The notes beneath the pieces were generated by a model. It worked only from the letters and a program-made list of their open reading frames with translations, was not told the origin of the DNA and ran no database searches. The translations under genes and the position numbers were made by a program. Of a stretch of DNA of 5,674 bases, positions 1 through 4,211 are shown in pieces (within the stretch, counting starts at the first letter, position 1; each line of letters begins with the position of its first letter). This stretch comes from Planctomycetota bacterium (GTDB lineage: Bacteria > Planctomycetota > Phycisphaerae > UBA1845). Location: positions 1 to 5,674 of the forward strand of contig JAJRSP010000228.1 in the NCBI GenBank assembly GCA_024278775.1. The letters are read 5' to 3'.

Positions 1-312
1 ACTGATAATCAAGCCGGAGAGAAACCCAATCTTGAGATACGCGGTGAAGCCGGCGGTGGGAGAAAGCGCCGGGAGCGTGGGCGTCATCCCGTTGGCATGT
101 TGCACAATGAGCAGCGGTGCGTAGATGATGGAGAGAATGCTCTTGCCGACGAGCAGGCAGCCGACACTCGCCACGGCCACACCGGCCAATGAGAGCATCA
201 GTCGGAGGCGAAGCTCATCCAAGTGGTCGCCGAAGGACATCCGCGATTCTCCGTGCGGGGGCACGGTCGTCGTGGGGTCAAGCGATGGGGAGGCTTCAGT
301 CTGGTCGGGCAT
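1..312 (-). CDS. tatC: Sec-independent protein translocase subunit TatC, N-terminal part (runs off left edge)
   Basis: TatC is the inner-membrane core of the twin-arginine translocase; it binds twin-arginine signal peptides and helps export folded proteins. The 104 visible residues hold the family hallmark HLDELRLRL at residues 30-38. Its E33 and R35 align with E15 and R17 of E. coli TatC, which lie in the signal-peptide binding site. A first membrane helix follows at about 40-62, then a periplasmic loop, then a proline/aromatic stretch and YLKIGFLSG leading into helix 2 (about 91-104), as in TatC. The family is about 240-260 residues long, so more than half is outside the window. The start is uncertain. 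ATG at 312 gives a disordered 24-residue extension before MSFGDHL. ATG at 240 (residue 25) has a GGAG eight bases upstream. An in-frame ATG also exists at 339. The promoter at 321-349 would start RNA near 314, leaving the 312 start leaderless and favouring 240. Identity is secure; the start is not. Confidence 0.93.
   Translation of the reverse strand, partial: MPDQTEASPSLDPTTTVPPHGESRMSFGDHLDELRLRLMLSLAGVAVASVGCLLVGKSILSIIYAPLLIVQHANGMTPTLPALSPTAGFTAYLKIGFLSGLIIS
248..252 (-). promoter_or_regulatory. Candidate ribosome binding site for an internal tatC start
   Basis: On the minus strand GGAGA lies here, with GGAG separated by eight bases from the ATG at 240-238. That ATG begins MSFGDHLDELR, a common way for TatC to begin. 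The upstream ATGs at 312 and 339 have no comparable purine-rich site. This is the main sequence argument for a shorter TatC; the coding-like composition of 241-312 argues the other way. Confidence 0.45.
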
Positions 313-363
313 CGCGGCGGATTCTAAAAGCGGTGTCATGCGGCGTCAAACAAACATGGCCGT
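313..363. repeat. 51-bp perfect direct repeat, copy 1 (adjacent to tatC)
   Basis: This stretch is identical base for base to 576-626, an offset of 263 bp. Identity stops sharply at both ends: 312 is T against C at 575, and 364 is G against C at 627. Copy 1 directly abuts the ATG at 312-310 of tatC. Together with copy 2 it brackets the palindromic element. The simplest reading is that one 51-bp spacer once lay between the upstream gene and tatC and was duplicated when the intervening DNA arrived. Confidence 0.97.
321..349 (-). promoter_or_regulatory. Sigma70-like promoter for tatC (copy 1)
   Basis: Read on the minus strand, a -35 box TTGACG (349-344) is followed by exactly 17 bp and a -10 box TAGAAT (326-321). 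Each box matches the consensus at five of six positions. RNA would start near 314, just before the tatC reading frame. The site sits wholly inside the 51-bp repeat, so it exists twice. It is predicted from sequence only, and sigma70 consensus is less well established in planctomycetes than in E. coli. Confidence 0.6.
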
Positions 364-400
364 GGGTGCAAGACCCTTTTGGCGGATTGGCGCTGGTGGG

Positions 401-438
401 GTACCCCATTCTTCGGGTACTCCCGAAGGGTGGGGGAC
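401..438 (+). repeat. REP-like hairpin, left arm
   Basis: Positions 404-417 pair with 422-435 around a TACT loop, giving a 14-bp stem. Twelve pairs are Watson-Crick and two (409-410 with 429-430) are T·G on the plus strand, hence G·U wobbles in plus-strand RNA. One A·G mismatch (403/436) is followed by two more pairs at the foot (401-402 with 437-438). There is no T-run after the stem, so it is not a standard intrinsic terminator. Confidence 0.85.
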
Positions 439-449
439 AGACTTCGCAT

Positions 450-537
450 GCAAGACTCCGTTCGGCACCCGAATCAATACGGTCTCCGTTGTCGCAAGAC
501 TCCGTTCCCCATCCGTATCATTATCGCCTCCGTTTCG
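450..537. repeat. Two-copy degenerate tandem repeat, 44-bp unit
   Basis: Copies at 450-493 and 494-537 match at 33 of 44 positions without gaps. Both begin with the identical 14-mer GCAAGACTCCGTTC and share a CTCCGTT block near the end. The repeat fills the linker between the two inverted hairpins, and its last base touches the right hairpin. The divergence suggests it is older than the perfect 51-bp duplication that flanks the element. Function unknown. Confidence 0.8.
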
Positions 538-574
538 TCCCCCACCCTTTGCCTTGGGGCAAAGAATGGGGCAC
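537..574 (-). repeat. REP-like hairpin, right arm
   Basis: This is the inverted partner of 401-438. Positions 540-553 pair with 558-571 around a four-base loop, with a mismatch at 539/572 and two foot pairs beyond. Read on the minus strand it matches the left arm at 27 of 38 positions, and all but one difference fall in the apical stem and loop. Its T·G pairs form on the minus strand, the transcribed strand of the flanking genes. It lies about 50 bp past the stop codon of the secreted-protein gene, where it could protect the 3' end of that mRNA, as REP hairpins are known to do elsewhere. No T-run follows. Confidence 0.85.
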
Positions 575-575
575 C

Positions 576-626
576 CGCGGCGGATTCTAAAAGCGGTGTC
601 ATGCGGCGTCAAACAAACATGGCCGT
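576..626. repeat. 51-bp perfect direct repeat, copy 2 (adjacent to the secreted-protein gene)
   Basis: This copy is identical to 313-363. Its last base is also the final base of the TGA stop codon (628-626) of the secreted-protein gene, while copy 1 begins next to a tatC start codon. The two copies therefore occupy exactly the two outer borders of the intergenic region, which supports duplication of an original 51-bp spacer. Confidence 0.97.
584..612 (-). promoter_or_regulatory. Sigma70-like promoter, duplicated distal copy
   Basis: This carries the same boxes as 321-349, because it lies in the second 51-bp repeat: TTGACG (612-607), 17 bp, TAGAAT (589-584), facing tatC. RNA starting near 577 would immediately transcribe the right hairpin, the tandem repeat and the left hairpin before reaching tatC, giving a leader of roughly 265 nt to the 312 start. 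Whether it is active is unknown. Confidence 0.5.
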
Positions 627-1987
627 CAGTCGGATCGGGAAACCGGGATCCGGTTGCTCGTGTACCACCCGGCGAGGATATTGCGTGGCAAGAGTTTTCG
701 GAGAAACTCCGGGGCGCTATCGGCACCAAGCAGCGCCGTGCCCTGGCGTTTTTGCCAGTTGCGGTCACAGAGGTTGGTGTACGTAAAGTAGAGCTCCCAC
801 CTCGTTTCGTCCACGTTGGCCCCGTGGGCGGCCAGTCGTTTTATCAGATCAGCCTGAGCGATGCGTGTCAGCTCGACGGTGGCTCCCGGAGCCACCGGGA
901 CCAGCAACTCCGGATTAAAGTCATGCCAGGAGGCGTTGGGCCGCATGATCGAGGATATCTCTCGCATGTTGCCGTCTAGATCGTAGACCCACCGTCCGTG
1001 AGAAAAAGGCGACGCGGAACCGAAATTACGGTTGATGAGGAGCGTTTTGTCAGTCCGGTTGACGAGGCTGGCCACAAGATCACGCCCCTTGCGTTCGACG
1101 ATGAGCGACGCTTCCACGCCACGCCGCGAGACGGTCTCGGGCGCTGCCTTCGTGACGGTGATCGAGGCTTCGTTGCTCAAGACGCGGCCAACCTGGGCAT
1201 CTGCCAGCGCTTGGTCTTCCCACCGAGGCATGTAGTCGAACTGAACGGCGTACCGTCCCGCATCGAGCAGCGGCATGCGCGCCCAGCCGCGGTTGAAATC
1301 GCGCACGATAATCGTCACGCGTTCCCCGGCTGCGATCTTGCCGATGGGTCCATGACCGAGACGAACCTGGACGACTTCGGCCACGTGGGGATCGAGGTTG
1401 ATGTCGTCCACGCGTAGCCCAACGGTCCGCTCCGTGGGGCCGAACACGCGCAGCGACTCAGCCACATCCAGCATGTCGGCCACCTGGCGTGACTCGGGCG
1501 GCAGCTTCGCTCGCTCTGTCGCGTCGGTTTCCAGTAAGACCTGTGCGTCAAAATCGGAGTCATTGATCAGGGTGACCTGCAGATCAATCGGTTCATCCCA
1601 AACGATCCGCGTCTTGGAGAATGTCAGCTCGACACGAACCCCGTGGAACAGAAGATTGTTGAAGGCAAGAAGCAGTTTCTTAGCCCGCAGCACCACTTCC
1701 GGCATGTCGCTTTGTTCGGCTTCGAGGAGGCGAGCGCGGGCCGGCATGCCGATCGCCAGCAGACGATGCGTGGCAAAGACGCGCACGTCATACGACGCGT
1801 GGCCCAGGTCTTTGACGAGTCGGTCGATTTCCTGCGTCGTGGCCGGATCGGTCAGTGAGGCACGATTCACCGACGGCTCAGCGTGGACGAGTGAGACACC
1901 TATCAGAAAGATGGCGGCGCTTCGCACCGCGTGAACGCCGTACCAACCGGTGGTCATCGTGCGTCGCAATGTTTCAGGCGCTGTCAT
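626..1987 (-). CDS. Secreted protein with HEAT-like unit and beta-sandwich domains, function unknown
   Basis: This is a 453-residue protein I do not recognise as a named family. A Sec-type signal peptide is visible: arginines at 8, 9 and 22, a hydrophobic core at about 23-34, and a likely cleavage site after VHA at 36. Residues 52-110 resemble a helical HEAT-like pair of the type common in planctomycete exported proteins (EIDRLVKDLGHASYDVRV, then PEVVLRAKKLLL). Residues 115-280 and 291-405 are rich in alternating beta strands and look like two immunoglobulin-like or similar beta-sandwich domains. No catalytic motif or C-terminal anchor is seen. It probably acts outside the cytoplasmic membrane in binding or scaffolding. 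The ATG at 1987 is supported by AAGAAGG seven bases upstream; the ATG at residue 11 is the alternative. It faces the same way as tatC, with the repeat-rich interval between them. Confidence 0.85.
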   Translation of the reverse strand: MTAPETLRRTMTTGWYGVHAVRSAAIFLIGVSLVHAEPSVNRASLTDPATTQEIDRLVKDLGHASYDVRVFATHRLLAIGMPARARLLEAEQSDMPEVVLRAKKLLLAFNNLLFHGVRVELTFSKTRIVWDEPIDLQVTLINDSDFDAQVLLETDATERAKLPPESRQVADMLDVAESLRVFGPTERTVGLRVDDINLDPHVAEVVQVRLGHGPIGKIAAGERVTIIVRDFNRGWARMPLLDAGRYAVQFDYMPRWEDQALADAQVGRVLSNEASITVTKAAPETVSRRGVEASLIVERKGRDLVASLVNRTDKTLLINRNFGSASPFSHGRWVYDLDGNMREISSIMRPNASWHDFNPELLVPVAPGATVELTRIAQADLIKRLAAHGANVDETRWELYFTYTNLCDRNWQKRQGTALLGADSAPEFLRKLLPRNILAGWYTSNRIPVSRSD

Positions 1988-2088
1988 CGGTTTGCCTTCT
2001 TACGGTGCCTTCGCGGCTCGCTCCGGTCGAACCTGGTGACGAACACCCTACGGTTATCGGCATTTCGTGGCGCTCGGTTCTTTCTCAT
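1984..2088 (-). CDS. Possible 34-residue basic leader peptide overlapping the next start
   Basis: From ATG at 2088 this frame encodes 34 residues, very rich in arginine and lysine (begins MRKNRAPRN, ends HRKKANR). Its stop overlaps the start of the secreted-protein gene in an ATGA arrangement, the usual geometry of translational coupling. It lies downstream of the -10 box at 2149-2154 and so would be inside the leader RNA. Against it: no Shine-Dalgarno at normal spacing (a GGAAG lies about 14 bases upstream), no recognised family, and the frame stays open far upstream through the opposite gene, as chance frames do in GC-rich DNA. Low confidence. Confidence 0.2.
   Translation of the reverse strand: MRKNRAPRNADNRRVFVTRFDRSEPRRHRKKANR
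1995..2001 (-). promoter_or_regulatory. Ribosome binding site of the secreted-protein gene
   Basis: AAGAAGG on the minus strand lies seven bases before the ATG at 1987. It supports that start over the ATG ten codons downstream. Confidence 0.6.
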
Positions 2089-2148
2089 GGTTCGGTGCCA
2101 TCTTCCGTGCGTCGGGGCTGACACGGTCGCCCAATCGTGCGGACAGAC

Positions 2149-2154
2149 ATTATA
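2149..2154 (-). promoter_or_regulatory. Perfect -10 box (TATAAT) for the secreted-protein gene
   Basis: The minus strand reads TATAAT, a full match to the sigma70 -10 consensus, in a GC-rich divergent intergenic region. Transcription would begin near 2142, giving a leader of about 155 nt. No convincing TTGACA-like -35 box is found 16-18 bp upstream, so the promoter would have to rely on other contacts or an activator. I see nothing else well supported in 1988-2199, including no clear promoter for the plus-strand gene. Confidence 0.4.
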
Positions 2155-2199
2155 GGGCGTGTTGGTGGACCACGGTGGGTCTCCCCGTAGAATGGGCCG

Positions 2200-4203
2200 A
2201 TGTTCGGACCGATAATACCAACCACCCAAAACCCATCGTCTCACGAAGCGAGCGACGTGGCCGCGGTGCCGCGCAGGTGGCGGTTGGGCGTACCGGTAGT
2301 GGTGGTTTGGCTGACACTTTCGGCGTTTATGCCAGCGCTGCTCGCGGACTTCGTACACTGGGACGACAACGATTTACTGTTCGGTGTGACGCAGTATCGG
2401 ACGTTGACGGCGGAGAGCCTTCGTTGGATGTGGTCCACGTCATTCGCCGGCCATTTTCAGCCGCTGACGTGGCTGAGCTACTCACTCGATTTTTCCTGGT
2501 CAAACAATGACCCGTTTGGCTATCACCTGACGAATGTCGTGTTGCATCTGGCTAATACGGTGATCTTTTTCTTGATCGCACTGCGGCTGTTTCGGACCCG
2601 AGCCAGGAGCGAAGCGCAGTCGCGTTCGCGGGTGATGTATATGGCGGCCGGAATGGCGGCGGTGCTGTTTTCGATCCATCCGCTCCGGGTGGAATCCGTC
2701 GCATGGATCGCCGAGCGGCGCGACGTGCTTAGTGGGTTTTTTTATCTGCTTTCGGTGTTGTGGTACGTTCACTTTGCGTCCGTTCGCGCAGACGACGCCA
2801 AGACGGAGACCAAGAACGGCGGGCGCGGTTTCTATGTGGCGTCGCTGGTCTGCTTTGCCCTGTCGCTTCTTGCCAAGGCGTCCGGTGTGATGTTGCCCCT
2901 GGTGTTTCTCGTGTTGGATGCCTATCCGCTCGGTCGAATGACTTCCCCAAAGGGTTTTCGATTGAGACTACTGCTCCGCGCGATCGCTGAGAAACTTCCC
3001 TTTTTCGCTCTGGCCGTCATCGTGGGCATACGCGCCGTATACGCCCAGGACGAGGGTGGCGCGCTATACGCGCTGGCGGATCATGATGCGGCGTCGCGCG
3101 TGGCGCAATCGGTATACGGAGTGGCGTTTTATATCTGGAAATCGCTTTGGCCGAGTGGCTTGGGGCCGCTGTATCCCATTCCGTCGCGTGAGGCGCTGTT
3201 CGGTACGATGCTGTGGGTCTCTTCCGGGATGGTCTTGGGAACGTTTGGCGTGGCACTGGCGGTACGCCGTCGATACCCAATCGTGTTGGCCGTACTCGTG
3301 GCGTACGTGGTTCAGTTGCTTCCTACGGTCGGGGTGTTTCAGAGCGGACCTCAGTTCGTCGCCGATCGCTACAGTTATCTGGCGTGTCTGGGGTTTGCGC
3401 TGCTGGGCGGTGCAAGCGTGTTGGCCTGGGCTTGGCGACGTGGCCGTCAGACATTTGGGAGCGAACGTGCCCTGGTGGCGCTGGGCATGGCGCTGGTGCT
3501 GGCCGGGCTATCCCACCAGACCTTCCGGCAGTGCGGCTATTGGGATACGCCCCTCACCTTGTGGCGGCGTGGGATCGAGGTCAGCCCGGGGAGTTCGATT
3601 GCTCATGTGAACTATGCCGACGCATTGGCTGAATCGGGCGAAGTGCGCTATGCGCTCATGTCGTACGACCGTGCGCTTCGCCTGGACCCGCGCGATCCCA
3701 TTGCGGCGAGTCATTTCGGTCGGGTGCTGGCCCGCGTGGGCGATTTCGAGAACGCCGCCAAAATGTTTACGCTGGCGGTGCGGCTTGATCCGGAACGGTC
3801 GGCCGACTACCTACGGCTAGCGAACGCGATGGTGGATTCGGGGCGGCCGGACTTTGCGGTGCGCGTCCTGACTGATCGAGCCCGGCATGCCCCGTATGAC
3901 CTTGATATCGTGGGGATGCTCGCGGAGCTACGGGCGACCTACCCGGACGAGTCGATCCGAAATGGTGCCGAGGCCGTTCGCTGGGCCACCCATATCAACC
4001 GGGCACAGGGGGGGCAAAACCCATCGACCATGCTGATTCTTTCGACGGCGCTGGCAGAAGCCGGAGAGTTTGATCGTGCGGTGAAGGTCACCACCAAGGC
4101 GATCACGTTCGCGTTACAGGCGAAGAACCCTCGTCTCGTCTCAGAACTGCGGCGGCGGCTGGTGATGTTTCGCGAGCAGCGCCCGTACCACTTTGGCGAA
4201 TAG
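2200..4203 (+). CDS. TMTC-like GT-C membrane glycosyltransferase with C-terminal TPRs
   Basis: This 667-residue protein has the layout of bacterial relatives of TMTC/PMT-type GT-C glycosyltransferases, which move a sugar from a polyprenyl-phosphate carrier to an acceptor on the outer face of the membrane. After a first helix (about 31-50) comes FVHWDDNDLL with the acidic pair D55-D56, where GT-C enzymes carry their catalytic or metal-binding acid. Family-typical blocks follow: GHFQPLTWLSY (84-94), PFGYHLTNVVLHLAN (105-119), HPLRVESVAWIAERRDVLSG (160-179), LLAKASGVMLP (223-233), YIWKSLWPSGL (311-321) and VADRYSYL (387-394). I count about 11 membrane helices up to residue 440. The tail has TPR units at about 464-497 and 498-531, a weaker one at 532-565, and one at about 607-640. 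Donor and acceptor cannot be told from sequence. The start at 2200 has no strong Shine-Dalgarno. It ends 8 bp from the convergent ligase-like gene. Confidence 0.88.
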   Translation: MFGPIIPTTQNPSSHEASDVAAVPRRWRLGVPVVVVWLTLSAFMPALLADFVHWDDNDLLFGVTQYRTLTAESLRWMWSTSFAGHFQPLTWLSYSLDFSWSNNDPFGYHLTNVVLHLANTVIFFLIALRLFRTRARSEAQSRSRVMYMAAGMAAVLFSIHPLRVESVAWIAERRDVLSGFFYLLSVLWYVHFASVRADDAKTETKNGGRGFYVASLVCFALSLLAKASGVMLPLVFLVLDAYPLGRMTSPKGFRLRLLLRAIAEKLPFFALAVIVGIRAVYAQDEGGALYALADHDAASRVAQSVYGVAFYIWKSLWPSGLGPLYPIPSREALFGTMLWVSSGMVLGTFGVALAVRRRYPIVLAVLVAYVVQLLPTVGVFQSGPQFVADRYSYLACLGFALLGGASVLAWAWRRGRQTFGSERALVALGMALVLAGLSHQTFRQCGYWDTPLTLWRRGIEVSPGSSIAHVNYADALAESGEVRYALMSYDRALRLDPRDPIAASHFGRVLARVGDFENAAKMFTLAVRLDPERSADYLRLANAMVDSGRPDFAVRVLTDRARHAPYDLDIVGMLAELRATYPDESIRNGAEAVRWATHINRAQGGQNPSTMLILSTALAEAGEFDRAVKVTTKAITFALQAKNPRLVSELRRRLVMFREQRPYHFGE

Positions 4204-4211
4204 CGGTGCTT

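Larger units (their letters stand above)
401..574. mobile_element. BIME-like element: two inverted REP-like hairpins with a linker
   Basis: Two 38-nt imperfect palindromes in opposite orientation (401-438 and 537-574) enclose a 98-bp linker made almost entirely of a degenerate tandem repeat. This is the architecture of bacterial interspersed mosaic elements, where paired inverted REP sequences flank a linker. REPs are non-autonomous and are thought to be moved by REP-associated tyrosine transposases related to the IS200/IS605 family; no such gene is in the window. The element lies inside a 51-bp direct repeat, between the end of the secreted-protein gene and tatC. Frames across it give only overlapping, low-complexity ORFs with no protein-like character, so I treat it as non-coding. 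Calling it mobile is inference. Confidence 0.6.

Noticed and set aside
401..574. Intrinsic terminators
   Set aside because: Both hairpins are strong, but neither is followed by a T-rich tract on either strand. A role in mRNA 3' protection is more plausible than simple termination.
313..626. CRISPR array
   Set aside because: There are only two 51-bp repeats with a 212-bp gap, and the 44-bp units are directly tandem and diverged. There are no spacers of uniform size and no cas genes.
346..768. Minus-strand open frame of 140 codons covering the hairpin element
   Set aside because: It starts out of frame inside the real secreted-protein gene and then reads through the palindromes. The peptide is a by-product of the repeats, not a protein family.
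125..979. Long plus-strand open frame (284 codons) across the repeat region and into the secreted-protein gene
   Set aside because: It runs antisense to tatC and to the 3' end of the 453-residue gene and translates the hairpins into low-complexity peptide. No domain, signal or ribosome binding site is evident.
1880..1987. Tat signal peptide on the secreted protein (arginine pair at residues 8-9, gene near tatC)
   Set aside because: The arginine pair lies far before the hydrophobic core and lacks the S-R-R-x-F-L-K context. The segment reads as an ordinary Sec signal with an extended n-region.
1984..2358. 124-codon minus-strand frame opposite the start of the GT-C gene
   Set aside because: Most of it is antisense to the well-supported GT-C coding sequence and has no protein-like features. 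Only the last 34 codons, outside that gene, were kept as a low-confidence leader ORF.
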